This document shows, one piece after another, positions 7,483-16,414 of a stretch of 22,799 nt of DNA. Every line of letters begins with the position of its first letter. The first letter of the stretch is position 1. Made by a program: the position numbers and the translations under genes. The notes under the pieces were generated by a model. It did no database searches. It saw only the letters and a list, made by a program, of their open reading frames with translations, and was not told the origin of the DNA. Origin of the DNA: an uncultured Porphyromonadaceae bacterium (GTDB lineage: Bacteria > Bacteroidota > Bacteroidia > Bacteroidales > Muribaculaceae); assembly GCA_902470475.1 (NCBI GenBank), contig CABRGT010000028.1, forward strand, positions 1-22,799, given 5' to 3'.

Positions 7483-8049
7483 TCAGTGGCAGCAGGAGCC
7501 GGAGTCGCAGGAACCGTCGGAGCAGTCGCCCGAGCAACCGCAGCCGCCGCAGCCACCGGAGGTGACCATCTTGATCTCGTCGGGGGTGGCGTCGCGAACG
7601 GCGGTCACCTTGCCTTTGAGGCGGACGACTTTACCGGCGAGGGGATGGTTGAAGTCCATGGTGACGGTGTCGTCGCCGACTTTGTCGACCACGCCTGTGA
7701 TGCGGAATCCGTCGCCGGTCATCATGGGGAGTTTGGCGCCGGGGCGTACCATTTCGGCGTCGAATTTGCCGTCGACGGCGAAGATGTCCTTCTCGAGTGT
7801 GACGAGGTATTCGTCGGAGCGCTGTCCGTAGGCTTCGTCGGGCTGAGCGGTGACGTCGAACGCGTCGCCGACGGCCTTGCCTTCGAGGTCTTTCTCGAGG
7901 GGGGCTACCATGCCCGGTGTGACGCCGTAGATGACGGCTTCGGGGTCTTCGGTATCGACCTGGTGTACAAGTTCTTCTGTGCCGTCGGGGTTGACCTGGA
8001 AGAGGTCATAGACCATCTCGACGTATTTTCCTGGCTGGATTTTTTCCAT
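7483..8049 (-). CDS. slyD: SlyD-like FKBP-type peptidyl-prolyl isomerase with cysteine-rich tail
   Basis: This 188-residue cytoplasmic protein matches the SlyD group of FKBP prolyl cis-trans isomerases, which are also holdase chaperones and nickel carriers. The FKBP half-domain holds GVTPGMVAPLEKDLEGKAVGD (about 42-62) and PDEAYGQR (70-77). The insert-in-flap chaperone domain follows (about 78-125), and the fold closes with MDFNHPLAGKVVRLKGKV (131-148). The tail (166-188) contains seven cysteines and ends in histidine, a likely metal-binding segment like the Cys/His tail of E. coli SlyD. There is no signal peptide. It is separated from the WG-lipoprotein gene upstream by a strong terminator, so it should have its own promoter, though none is obvious in the 8050-8110 stretch. 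Confidence 0.92.
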   Translation of the reverse strand: MEKIQPGKYVEMVYDLFQVNPDGTEELVHQVDTEDPEAVIYGVTPGMVAPLEKDLEGKAVGDAFDVTAQPDEAYGQRSDEYLVTLEKDIFAVDGKFDAEMVRPGAKLPMMTGDGFRITGVVDKVGDDTVTMDFNHPLAGKVVRLKGKVTAVRDATPDEIKMVTSGGCGGCGCSGDCSDGSCDSGSCCH

Positions 8050-8113
8050 AGTAATTTTGAGTTTTTTTGATTGCAGTTATTTATCTGTATAACAAAATCC
8101 GTGCCAAAAAGTG

Positions 8114-8141
8114 AAAAACGCCGCGGCGGGGCGGCGTTTTT
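8114..8141. terminator. Bidirectional intrinsic terminator after the WG-repeat lipoprotein gene
   Basis: An 11-bp inverted repeat (8114-8124 with 8131-8141, 6-base loop) reads A5-CGCCGC and GCGGCG-T5. On the minus strand it follows the lipoprotein stop at 8165 by about 24 bases and ends in a U run. Confidence 0.88.
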
Positions 8142-8164
8142 CGCTATTGTGACATAATGGCTGA

Positions 8165-9916
8165 TCAATAGTAGTAGTCGGGTTCGACAGCGGCGACAGA
8201 GTCCTCGACGGCGTAGATCTCGTCGGCGGTAGTGGCTTCGGAGCCGTTGAGGTTCTTTATGTACTGGCGGCCGTTTTCTTCGATTTCAGATGAGTAAGCG
8301 ACGATCTCGATGGTGCCGTTGGTGGATCCTTCGTTGCTGGTGACCATGAGGATCATGTCGCCCTTGGTCATGAGCGCTCCGTAGGACTTGGTCTTGGCGT
8401 CGGTCTGGCTGATGAGCTTGAAGCCGTTGTCCTTGAGTTTCTTGACGACGGCGATGGAGCCGGCGTTGCCCCACTCGGTCTCGGTGGAGATGTTGATGAT
8501 GAAGTTGCTGAGTTCGGTGCCTTCGCGCCAGTAGTCGCGGCGCTGGTAGTTGTAGTAGCCGTAGCTTTCGTAGGTGTAGTCGGCCATCGACTGGTTGAAC
8601 CGGGCCTCGACGCTGATAGTGTACTTGTAGCCATTGATTTTGATGCTGTCAAGCGACACAGACGAGGTGTAGGTGTAGCGCGAGGGGTCGGAGAAGTGTA
8701 CCGAGGGGGCTTCGCCGAGCTTGTAGTCGGCCACGCCGGCGTCCTTGATGAGGCCAACGATGTCGCTGACGGCGCCATCCATGTTGAAGTAGTCGCTTTC
8801 GACGCGGTAGCAGGTGCTGAACTGGGGACCGATTTTCTCGAAAGCCGCGCCCTTGAGGGGCTTGCCTTCCTTGTCGAGGAATTCATAGCCGGACTTATCG
8901 CGGCCTACGAGTCCATACTGGCCGAGCCATGCGGACGATTTGTAGCCGTCGAGGTCGATGACTTTCTCGCCTTCTTTGTTGAGAACGGCGCATTCGTCGT
9001 CCTCGCGTACAGAGATTATGAACTGGTCGTCGCCGTAGAATGAAATTTCGTCGTATTTGGCTCGGATTACGGTCTCGCCGTCGAAGTTGGCGACGCCGTA
9101 TTTGTAGTCGTCATCGCGGAAGATGATGTATTTCTTGTTGTAGTCGCTGACGCTCTTGAACTTCTCGGGGCATTTGTAGACCTGCTCGCCTTTGGTGTCG
9201 AGGAAGATGTAGCGGTCGTTGTCGTCGCGGACGAGGATCATGCCGTATGCGAAGTGGTCGGTCTGGGGTGTGTGTTTGATCTTGAAAGCGGTCTCGCCTT
9301 TTTTGTTTATGACCATATACTGGGGGTCGCTGTCGTCGGCGCGGAGGGCAACGAGAGCGAGGCCTTCGGCAAATGATGCGGCCTGGTCGAACTTAGGTTC
9401 GATGATGCAAGATCCGTCGGTGGCAACGTAGCCGAATTTGTTGTCCTGGTCCTGTACGAGCAGGGTGCCGTCGCAGAAGCCGAGGTCGGAGCTGATTATT
9501 TCCTTGTTTTTGACGGGTTGGAGGGTGAACTTGACCTCGCCGTTCTTGTCGGCGATAGAGATGCGCTCACCTTTCTTCACGACGGGAATGAGGTCTTCGC
9601 TGAGGAAACCGACGGATCTGAGGCCTTCGAGGATGGCGGCAGGCTTCTTTTCGTCGAATTTATAGAGGGTGTAGCCTCCGTCCTTGCCTTCCTGTACGGA
9701 GAACAGGCCGCCGATGACCGACGAGGGCTGGTGTTCGAATTCATCGAGGAGGAACGTCTTGCCGTCGGGAGAGTAGAAACCCCAGTTGTCTTTGGATGTC
9801 TCGCAGACGGGGATCAGTTCGCTCTTGTCAAAGAGGTTGTCGCCGCCGGAACTTCCGCAGCCTGTGAGAGCGGCAGCGGCCGCGAGCAGTGCACAGATAC
9901 TTTTGAATGTTTTCAT
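8165..9916 (-). CDS. WG-repeat lipoprotein
   Basis: This 583-residue protein has a lipoprotein signal with lipobox LTGC, predicted to be lipidated at Cys20. WG-like repeats run from about residue 45 to 370, with markers such as WGFYSPDG (45-52), FGYVATDGSCIIEPKFD (161-177), YMVINKKGE (200-208), YIFLDTKGE (236-244), YGVANFDGETVIRAKYDEIS (273-292) and YEFLDKEGK (344-352). WG repeats build beta-propeller-like folds of uncertain function. The remaining 200 residues are a separate, tyrosine-rich domain that I cannot name. The start at 9916 was chosen for the lipobox; an in-frame ATG at 9982 lies upstream of the -7 element. The gene has its own promoter and terminator, so it is monocistronic. A surface or periplasmic binding role is inference. 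Confidence 0.85.
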   Translation of the reverse strand: MKTFKSICALLAAAAALTGCGSSGGDNLFDKSELIPVCETSKDNWGFYSPDGKTFLLDEFEHQPSSVIGGLFSVQEGKDGGYTLYKFDEKKPAAILEGLRSVGFLSEDLIPVVKKGERISIADKNGEVKFTLQPVKNKEIISSDLGFCDGTLLVQDQDNKFGYVATDGSCIIEPKFDQAASFAEGLALVALRADDSDPQYMVINKKGETAFKIKHTPQTDHFAYGMILVRDDNDRYIFLDTKGEQVYKCPEKFKSVSDYNKKYIIFRDDDYKYGVANFDGETVIRAKYDEISFYGDDQFIISVREDDECAVLNKEGEKVIDLDGYKSSAWLGQYGLVGRDKSGYEFLDKEGKPLKGAAFEKIGPQFSTCYRVESDYFNMDGAVSDIVGLIKDAGVADYKLGEAPSVHFSDPSRYTYTSSVSLDSIKINGYKYTISVEARFNQSMADYTYESYGYYNYQRRDYWREGTELSNFIINISTETEWGNAGSIAVVKKLKDNGFKLISQTDAKTKSYGALMTKGDMILMVTSNEGSTNGTIEIVAYSSEIEENGRQYIKNLNGSEATTADEIYAVEDSVAAVEPDYYY

Positions 9917-9951
9917 TTGATTATGGTTGAGATGATTGAATAGTCGGCGGA

Positions 9952-9983
9952 CAAAGATACGAAAAAGGCCGCTATTCTGCAAA
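9952..9983 (-). promoter_or_regulatory. Bacteroidetes-type promoter for the WG-repeat lipoprotein
   Basis: On the minus strand, TTTG (9983-9980) is followed after 20 bases by TATCTTTG (9959-9952), a good match to the Bacteroidetes consensus. The -7 element lies about 35 bases upstream of the start at 9916. Confidence 0.72.
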
Positions 9984-10024
9984 TATTGATTAAAATTGTG
10001 AAATAGTGTTGCGCGGCGGGGGGG

Positions 10025-12907
10025 TCAGCCGAGGTTCTGGAGATAGTCGGTGAGAGATGTCTCGCGGGCGAGTCCGAGCTTCTTGCGCAGGCGGTAGCGT
10101 GTCATCTCGACGCTGCGGTAGGAGATGTTGAACAGGGGTGCGATCTCCTTGCTGCTCAGACCCATCTTGAGGTAGCAGCAGACGCGGAGCTCGGTGGGCG
10201 TGAGACCCGGATGGCGCCCCTGAAGGTTCTTGGTGAAGTCCTCGTAGGCGGCGTCGAAGTTGTGCATGAACGTGCGCCAGTCGTCGTCGTGGCTGATGTT
10301 CTCGCGAATGAGGGCCTTGATGCGCGCGATCTGGCGCGAAGTGTCGGCGGGGTGTTCGGCCTGGGCGATGCGGTCGAGACGGTCGGAGATGTCGAGGAGA
10401 ATCTCGTTCTTGCGCACGACGTTCATCGTGATGTTTGACAGCTCCTCGGTCTTGTGCTTGATGTCCTGCTCGAGCTGGCGGCCCTTGAGTTCGGCGATCT
10501 CGTAGTCCTTGAGCAGCGACTCTTCCTTGGCGTGGCGGCGCATGACGATGATTTCTTCCTCCTTGCGCGAGGCCACGCGCCGAGATGCGCGCAGAGCGAT
10601 GCTCTTGACTCCCTTGTAGCTTAGGAAGAGGAAGAGGAGGGTCAGGAACATGTAGACGGCCTTGGCTGCAGTGGTACGGTACCAGGGCGGGAGTATCGAG
10701 AATGTCAGGACACGCTCGTCGATGGCTCGTGTGTAGGGGTTGAGTGCTCTGACGTGCATGCGGTATTCGCCTTCGCCGAGCTGGGTGTATTCCTTGGAGG
10801 TTGATTCCGACCAGGGACTCCAGTCGGTGTCGTAGTGTTCGAGGTAGAAGCTGTAGACGACGGGCTTGTCGGCACGGTATTCGGGGGCTATGGCCTCGAA
10901 CAGCAGCGAGTTGTGGCCGTAGGGGAGGGTTATGGGGCCGGTCATGCCGCGCGGATGGAAGGTGATGGCCGAGTCGCCTTGTGCGACGACCGACTTGAAG
11001 AATACGCCGGCCGAGGAGGTGGGGCGGGCCGTCTGCCGGAGGTCGACGTCGAGGAAACCGTCCTGCATCGACACGATGAGGCGGTCGTCGCTGAGGAAGT
11101 TGAAGTTGTCGAATCCGGGGATAAGGCAGTCGGGAACGGGCGAGAACGACATTGTGTCGACGCGGGTGTCGCCGTCGGGGGTGCGGGCCGCGACCGTGGC
11201 GGTGTTGCCGGTGATGCACCATATGTCGCCACGGGGCGACACGTGAAGGCGTGGCGCGATGGCGATGCCGAATACGGCGTCGAGGCGTTCGTCGGGTATC
11301 ATGCTCGTGCCGTCGGGTGCGAGGCGGTAGAAGCCGCCTTCGGTGGTGACCACGGGCGAGCCGTCGATGGCTATGACGCCTACATTGCGGTCGGTTGGCA
11401 GGCCGGACTTCGAGTCGAAGAAGCGGAGCGAGGAGAAGCGGACCTGCGCCGGATCAAGCCGCAGGCGGTAGATGCCTTTGAGCCAATGCGATATCCATAT
11501 GTTGCCGTCGCGGTCCTCGGCGAAGTGGCCGCCGATGTCGCTGTAGCCTTCGACAGGGCCGAGGCTGGTCCAGCTGCCGTCGGGGCCGTGGTGCAGGAGG
11601 AAGAATCCGTCGTAGGACGAGACGAGGGCGTAGCCGGGATGGTGTCGGAGTGCCCTTACCGACCATGAACCGGGAATGTCGTCGTCGACCTGCCGGAAGT
11701 CGAGTCCGCGTCCGCAGCAGACTCCGGCGTCGGTGCAGACGAAGACGTCGTCGCCGATGAGGGTGATGTCCCAGACCTGGCCCTTGAGTATGGGGGTGAG
11801 GCGTGGCGGATCGGCGCTGTCGGTGTCGGGGTAGGGTGTGGCGAACAGGCCTTGGTTGGTGCCGAGGTAGAGCAGATCGCCGGCCCGGTGCGACATGTAA
11901 CCGGCGCCGTGCGAGTCGGAGTCGCCCAGAAGGCTGTAGTAAGGCGAGTTGACAAGCACCTGGTCGATGCCGTTGTCGAGTCCGAGCCACAGATTGTCGT
12001 CGGGGTCGAAGTAGGTGGTCAGGACGGTGTTGTTCTGCAAGCCGGTCTCGATGTTGGCATATGAAGTGCGTCCGCCGCTGAAGCGGGTGATGACGGCTCC
12101 GCGGGATACGGTGCCGAATGCGTAGACGCCCGATTCTGAGCGCGATGCGCAGAATACCTGGTTGGCGCGCAGAAAGTCGTCGATGTCGGTGCGCAGCGGG
12201 TGCGACGTGCCGTTCTCGATGATGTGCAGGCCGTCGTAGTCGGTGACGGCCATCAGTGCGTTGTTGTAGGGCAGGATGGCGCATATGCGCACGTGGCGGT
12301 CGACGGGGAGGATGCAGACGGGTTCAATGCGCGTGTCGTGGAGTTCGGATATGGCGCCGCGTGCGGTGGCAATATATATGTGGCCGTTGATGCCGGCGGC
12401 GGCGGTGATGCGGTCGTCGACACGGACGGTCGAAAGCCTGGAGCCGTCGTAGCAGAAAATCGCGTTGTCGGCCTGAAACCACACCGCCCGGCTTCCGTCG
12501 ATGGTGAGGATGCGCCAGATTTCCTTGAATTGTTTCGTGGATGCGGGCAGCGATGCCGAAAGGTTGGTGTAGCGGGACATGCCGGTGGCGGAGTCGGCGG
12601 AGAAATATCCGAATTCGTCGGAAGCGCCTACGTAGAGGCGCCGTGCGGTGCTGTCGACCAGGAGAGATCGGACAGTGGACTGGTTTTCGACGCCCGTGAG
12701 GCTCCAGTCGCGGCTGTCGAATGTGAGCAGGCCGTTCTTGTTGCCGAAATACATGATTCCGGCGCCGTCGCGTGCGATGGCCCATGTCTGTGTGCCTCCG
12801 CCGTGGAGATGGCGCGTGAAGCTGCGCACCATGGGGAATGACGCGCGCGCTGGAGTGCCGGCGGCGGCGACGGCGAGTGCGAGCAACAGGTATCGGAGCA
12901 GGCGCAT
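10025..12907 (-). CDS. Membrane-bound sensor/regulator: propeller, Y_Y_Y, membrane segment, LuxR-type HTH
   Basis: This 960-residue protein starts with a signal peptide (about 1-22). Two-component-regulator-type propeller repeats fill about 35-630, for example DPDDNLWLGLDNGID (301-315) and EDRDGNIWISHWLKGIYRL (464-482). A Y_Y_Y (triple tyrosine) domain covers about 665-737, one membrane segment about 746-764, and a coiled coil about 778-850. A GerE/LuxR helix-turn-helix ends the protein (about 898-958: LTPTELRVCCYLKMGLSSKEIA, then SVEMTRYRLRKKLGL). It has the sensor half of a hybrid two-component system but no histidine kinase or receiver, so periplasmic ligand binding would have to control DNA binding directly across the membrane. 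Being divergent from susC, it is very likely the regulator of the glucan locus; that is inference from position. Confidence 0.88.
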   Translation of the reverse strand: MRLLRYLLLALAVAAAGTPARASFPMVRSFTRHLHGGGTQTWAIARDGAGIMYFGNKNGLLTFDSRDWSLTGVENQSTVRSLLVDSTARRLYVGASDEFGYFSADSATGMSRYTNLSASLPASTKQFKEIWRILTIDGSRAVWFQADNAIFCYDGSRLSTVRVDDRITAAAGINGHIYIATARGAISELHDTRIEPVCILPVDRHVRICAILPYNNALMAVTDYDGLHIIENGTSHPLRTDIDDFLRANQVFCASRSESGVYAFGTVSRGAVITRFSGGRTSYANIETGLQNNTVLTTYFDPDDNLWLGLDNGIDQVLVNSPYYSLLGDSDSHGAGYMSHRAGDLLYLGTNQGLFATPYPDTDSADPPRLTPILKGQVWDITLIGDDVFVCTDAGVCCGRGLDFRQVDDDIPGSWSVRALRHHPGYALVSSYDGFFLLHHGPDGSWTSLGPVEGYSDIGGHFAEDRDGNIWISHWLKGIYRLRLDPAQVRFSSLRFFDSKSGLPTDRNVGVIAIDGSPVVTTEGGFYRLAPDGTSMIPDERLDAVFGIAIAPRLHVSPRGDIWCITGNTATVAARTPDGDTRVDTMSFSPVPDCLIPGFDNFNFLSDDRLIVSMQDGFLDVDLRQTARPTSSAGVFFKSVVAQGDSAITFHPRGMTGPITLPYGHNSLLFEAIAPEYRADKPVVYSFYLEHYDTDWSPWSESTSKEYTQLGEGEYRMHVRALNPYTRAIDERVLTFSILPPWYRTTAAKAVYMFLTLLFLFLSYKGVKSIALRASRRVASRKEEEIIVMRRHAKEESLLKDYEIAELKGRQLEQDIKHKTEELSNITMNVVRKNEILLDISDRLDRIAQAEHPADTSRQIARIKALIRENISHDDDWRTFMHNFDAAYEDFTKNLQGRHPGLTPTELRVCCYLKMGLSSKEIAPLFNISYRSVEMTRYRLRKKLGLARETSLTDYLQNLG

Positions 12908-12978
12908 GGTCGAGGACTGGAGTTGAGTTTTTCTGTCGGATTAAGGTTGCGTTATCGTTCAGTTTTTATCTGACAATG

Positions 12979-12986
12979 CAAAGATA
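12979..12986 (-). promoter_or_regulatory. Likely -7 element of the regulator promoter
   Basis: TATCTTTG on the minus strand (12986-12979) matches TAnnTTTG about 70 bases upstream of the regulator start. No TTTG is present at -33, so the promoter may be weak or depend on an activator. Confidence 0.45.
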
Positions 12987-13136
12987 CGAAAAATGATCTG
13001 TTGTAGGCTGGCTGTAGGTATATGTTATAAAACATATTTTTAGTAATAAGTTGATAAATAATATTATAAAGTGTTATTATATAGTTGTTGTAGGGTTGTG
13101 AAAACGGCATTGTAGAGTTTTTGAGAGGCGAAAAAC

Positions 13137-13168
13137 CTTGACGTGGGCAACTATAGTTAATAATTTTG
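13137..13168 (+). promoter_or_regulatory. Likely susC promoter
   Basis: CTTG (13137-13140) is followed after 20 bases by TAATTTTG (13161-13168), a match to the -7 consensus with an imperfect -33. Transcription would start near 13173, giving a leader of about 90 bases. Confidence 0.55.
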
Positions 13169-13265
13169 CAACGGATTTCATTCAATACCGAAAACGGATT
13201 CCTGAGAAAGACGAACAATAACCAATCAAAAATAACCAAAAAATCTAAACCTACACAAAATAGGC

Positions 13266-16200
13266 ATGGGAAAAAAGTTAATCATCTTGTTATTTCTGGT
13301 GATGTCGCTTCCGGCGCTTGCACAGGATGTGCTGACGGTGCGCGGAACGGTGACATCGAAGGAAGACGGTGAGCCGCTGATAGGCGCGACGGTGCGCGTG
13401 GTGGAGAACCGTACGAATGCCGTCACGACCGATTTCGACGGTAATTATTTAATTAATGTGAAAGCGGGCCAGACGCTGCAGTTCTCATACGTCGGCTGCG
13501 ACCCGTTCGAGAAAAAAGTGACCGCCTCGGGCGAGCTGAACGTCGAACTCGGCGGCATCACCGAACTCGAGGAAGTGGTGGCCATAGGCTACGGCACGAT
13601 GAAGAAAAGCGACGTGACCGGCTCGGTGACCTCGATCGCCAAGGAAAATCTGCAGAAGACACCGGCGGCTTCGCTGGCCAACGCGCTGCAGGGCCAGGCG
13701 GCCGGCGTGACGGTCAACTCGCTCAGCGGCCGCCCCGGCGCGCAGGCAGAGGTCCGCATCCGCGGCGTGGGTACGGTAAACTCGCCTTCGCCCATCTATG
13801 TGGTGGACCGTGTGATCACGGATGATATCTCATTCCTGTCGCCCAACGATATTGCCTCGACCGAAATTCTGAAGGACGCGTCGGCCACGGCCATCTACGG
13901 CAGCCGCGGCGCCAACGGCGTGATCATCGTCACGACCCGCTCGGGCCGCAACAACCAGCGCGCGCAGATCACCTTCGACGCCTATGCCGGTATCCAGAAG
14001 CGTTGGAAGAAGCTTGACGTGATGAACGCCAAGGAATTCGCCGACACATATGTGGCCATCAACGGCAATGCGGCCGCCAAGCGTGTGTATGCCGAGCAGG
14101 GCTTCAACCGCTGGCTTCAGCTCTACATGGGCGTGGGCGCGTCGCCTTACTTCCCTACGGTGTATAATGCCGAGACGAATCCCGACGGCTTCGACTATTC
14201 GGCTGTCGACACCGACTGGCAGGACGAAGTGTTCCGCGACGCATGGATCCAGAACTATCACCTGTCGATCGACGGCGGCGGCGACAAATTCACCTACTCG
14301 ATGAGCGGCAGCTGGTTCAAGCAGGAAGGCACGCTGATGGGTTCGGACTACAGCCGCTTCACGGCCCGTCTGAACACGAGCTACCAGGCCACCCCGTGGC
14401 TGAAGGTGGGCGAGAATGTGTCGTTCATGGCTTCGGTGGCCAAGAATACATATGAGAGCGGCGACAACAACGCCTCGCCGATGGCCAACATGCTGACGGC
14501 CGCCTTTGCGATGGCTCCCTGGGACCCGACGCACTATCCGCAGGGCGTCGTGAACCGCAACGGCAAGGATCTGAGCGGCGGCATCGCGGCCGGCTCGAAC
14601 TTCAAGAACGTGACCAACCCCTTCAGCATGCTCGAATACAACCATCCCCACGTGCGCAACGAGCGCTGGGTGGGCAATGTGTTCGCTGAGCTGACTCCGA
14701 TCAAGAACTTCACGTTCCGCTCGACATATTCGTTTGACTACCGCATAACGACCAACCGCTCGTTTGCCGACGCATACGAGGTGTCGTCGTTCGACAAGCG
14801 CGAGGACAACTTCCTGTCGTCCGACATGGGCCGCCACTACTATTATACGGTGGACAATATCCTGACCTATGCCAACCACATCGGCAAGCACGACTTCTCG
14901 GCCATGGCCGGCCAGACCGTGGAGGAATACTCCTACTACAGCATCGGCGGCAGCGGCTCGAACATCCTCAATCCGGTCGACCGCAACTGGTATCTGTCGC
15001 AGGTGACGGACAACTTCTCGCGTCCGGGCGACAGCGTGAGCCGCAACCGCCGCTTCTCGTGGCTGGGGCGCCTGCACTACAGCTACGACGACCGCTATCT
15101 GGCTACCGTCAACTTCCGCGCCGACGGCTCGAGCAAGTTCCCCGAGAACTCGTGGGGCTACTTCCCCTCGTTCGCCCTTGCATGGCGCCTCAAATCGGAA
15201 TCGTTCCTGAAAGACTTCACCCCGCTCACCAATCTTAAGCTGCGCCTCGGGTGGGGTAAGGTCGGCAACGACAATATCGGCAACAACGCCTTCCTCTTAA
15301 CCATGTTCAATACCGGCCCGACGTTTGTCGACTACGTCTTCGGCCAGGATCAGCAGCTTGCAAACGGCGCCACCGTGCTGACGTGGATCAACCGCGGGGG
15401 CCACTGGGAAAATACCGAGCAGTGGAGTGTCGGAGTCGACTTCGGCTTCTTCCAGAACCGGCTTACCGGCTCGATCGACGGCTTCATCCGCGACACCAAG
15501 GACATGCTCATGAGCGTGACCGCTCCGGCCCATGTCGGCAACCGCCTGTCAGCCACCGCCAATGTAGGCCAGGTGCGCAACAAGGGTATCGAGATCACCC
15601 TCGAGCACCGCAACAACATCGGCAAGGATTTCTCGTACAGTATCAGCGGCAATGTGTCGTTCATCAACAACAAGCTCACGCACCTCAACGGCGGTTCGGT
15701 GATCCGTACGAACTACGACCAGGTGCAGGTAGTCGACGAGGGTTATCCGCTCTACTACTTCTGGGGCTACCAGTACGAGGGCGTCTACCGCTCTGACGAG
15801 GAGGCGCTGGCCCATCTGACGGCCTATGACGCCGGCAGCATCCCCTTCCACGCCGGCGACGCCCGCTACCGCGATGTCAACGGCGACGGCAAGATCGACG
15901 CCAACGACCGCGTGGACCTGGGCTCGTCGATCCCCTGGCTCAACTACGGCATCAACCTGGGCGCATTCTGGCGCGACTTCGACCTGCAGGTATTCTTCCA
16001 GGGCGTTGGCGGCAACAAGATCTACAACCAGATGCGCCACAATCTCGAGGGCAACGGCTCGCAGTCGGTGATATCGCCGATCATGGCCGACGCCTGGACG
16101 GCCGACAACCCCGACGGCTCGATCCCCAATCCGCGCAACTCGATCAATTACTACACCAGCGACCGCTTCCTCGAAAGCGGCTCATACTTCCGCCTGAAGA

Positions 16201-16400
16201 ACCTTCAGATCGGCTACACCATCCCCAAGAAAGCCATCATGAAGGCCGGCCTGACCAACTGCCGCTTCTACCTCCAGGGAGGCAATCTGTTCACGATCAC
16301 CAAGTACAAGGGCTTCGATCCTGAAGTCAGCTCCGGTGTCGACTACGGCAACTATCCTCAGTCGCGTACATTCATCTTCGGTGTAAACATCACTTATTAA
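13266..16400 (+). CDS. susC: SusC-like TonB-dependent outer-membrane oligosaccharide transporter
   Basis: This 1044-residue outer-membrane protein imports oligosaccharides using TonB-derived energy. It has a signal peptide (1-20, ending ALAQ) and an N-terminal carboxypeptidase-D regulatory-like domain (about 22-98: RGTVTSKEDGEPLIGATV, then TDFDGNYLI). The SusC-family linker ELEEVVAIGYGTMKKSDVTG (100-119) and the plug domain follow (about 113-228: VRIRG at 163-167, IYGSRGANGVIIVTT at 210-224). The rest is the 22-strand barrel, ending in an aromatic residue (GVNITY) as barrel proteins do. Length is typical. It is first in the operon, 14 bases before susD, with which it forms a lid-and-barrel complex. 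The substrate is inferred to be beta-glucan from the enzymes downstream. The symbol denotes family, not orthology to the starch transporter. Confidence 0.95.
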   Translation: MGKKLIILLFLVMSLPALAQDVLTVRGTVTSKEDGEPLIGATVRVVENRTNAVTTDFDGNYLINVKAGQTLQFSYVGCDPFEKKVTASGELNVELGGITELEEVVAIGYGTMKKSDVTGSVTSIAKENLQKTPAASLANALQGQAAGVTVNSLSGRPGAQAEVRIRGVGTVNSPSPIYVVDRVITDDISFLSPNDIASTEILKDASATAIYGSRGANGVIIVTTRSGRNNQRAQITFDAYAGIQKRWKKLDVMNAKEFADTYVAINGNAAAKRVYAEQGFNRWLQLYMGVGASPYFPTVYNAETNPDGFDYSAVDTDWQDEVFRDAWIQNYHLSIDGGGDKFTYSMSGSWFKQEGTLMGSDYSRFTARLNTSYQATPWLKVGENVSFMASVAKNTYESGDNNASPMANMLTAAFAMAPWDPTHYPQGVVNRNGKDLSGGIAAGSNFKNVTNPFSMLEYNHPHVRNERWVGNVFAELTPIKNFTFRSTYSFDYRITTNRSFADAYEVSSFDKREDNFLSSDMGRHYYYTVDNILTYANHIGKHDFSAMAGQTVEEYSYYSIGGSGSNILNPVDRNWYLSQVTDNFSRPGDSVSRNRRFSWLGRLHYSYDDRYLATVNFRADGSSKFPENSWGYFPSFALAWRLKSESFLKDFTPLTNLKLRLGWGKVGNDNIGNNAFLLTMFNTGPTFVDYVFGQDQQLANGATVLTWINRGGHWENTEQWSVGVDFGFFQNRLTGSIDGFIRDTKDMLMSVTAPAHVGNRLSATANVGQVRNKGIEITLEHRNNIGKDFSYSISGNVSFINNKLTHLNGGSVIRTNYDQVQVVDEGYPLYYFWGYQYEGVYRSDEEALAHLTAYDAGSIPFHAGDARYRDVNGDGKIDANDRVDLGSSIPWLNYGINLGAFWRDFDLQVFFQGVGGNKIYNQMRHNLEGNGSQSVISPIMADAWTADNPDGSIPNPRNSINYYTSDRFLESGSYFRLKNLQIGYTIPKKAIMKAGLTNCRFYLQGGNLFTITKYKGFDPEVSSGVDYGNYPQSRTFIFGVNITY

Positions 16401-16414
16401 TCTGAATCAAACCA

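Larger units (their letters stand above)
12908..13265. promoter_or_regulatory. Divergent control region between the regulator and susC
   Basis: This 358-bp gap carries outward promoter elements for both genes. Its middle (about 13017-13090) is strongly A+T-rich and includes the short inverted repeat TATGTT/AACATA (13021-13036). The pentamer TGTAG occurs four times on the plus strand, at 13002, 13013, 13089 and 13111; the first two lie at the -33 region of the regulator promoter, the last two just upstream of the susC promoter. The susC leader (about 13200-13265) is A/C-rich and unstructured, typical for Bacteroidetes translation starts. I see no gene here. Confidence 0.5.

Noticed and set aside
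7137..7831. Overlapping open frames on both strands encoding repeated peptides such as ALQSRVIANG or CFAERHWRL
   Set aside because: The peptide repeats are just the 30-bp DNA repeat read in different frames. They overlap real genes on either side and have no start context or family match.
9990..11222. Minus-strand open frame of 410 codons overlapping the regulator gene
   Set aside because: It lies in another frame of the regulator's C-terminal half and its product is a low-complexity Arg/Pro/His string. The regulator frame carries the membrane segment and HTH.
10025..12907. Reading the regulator as a hybrid two-component system
   Set aside because: No H-box, ATP-binding N/G boxes or receiver aspartate domain are present; the membrane segment is followed only by a coiled coil and a GerE-type HTH.
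13830..15077. Long antisense open frame of 415 codons within susC
   Set aside because: It opposes a highly conserved SusC frame and shows the Val/Arg/Ala/His bias of a shadow. Similar antisense frames at 16397-17404, 18149-19039, 19379-20212 and 20390-21349 were dropped for the same reason.
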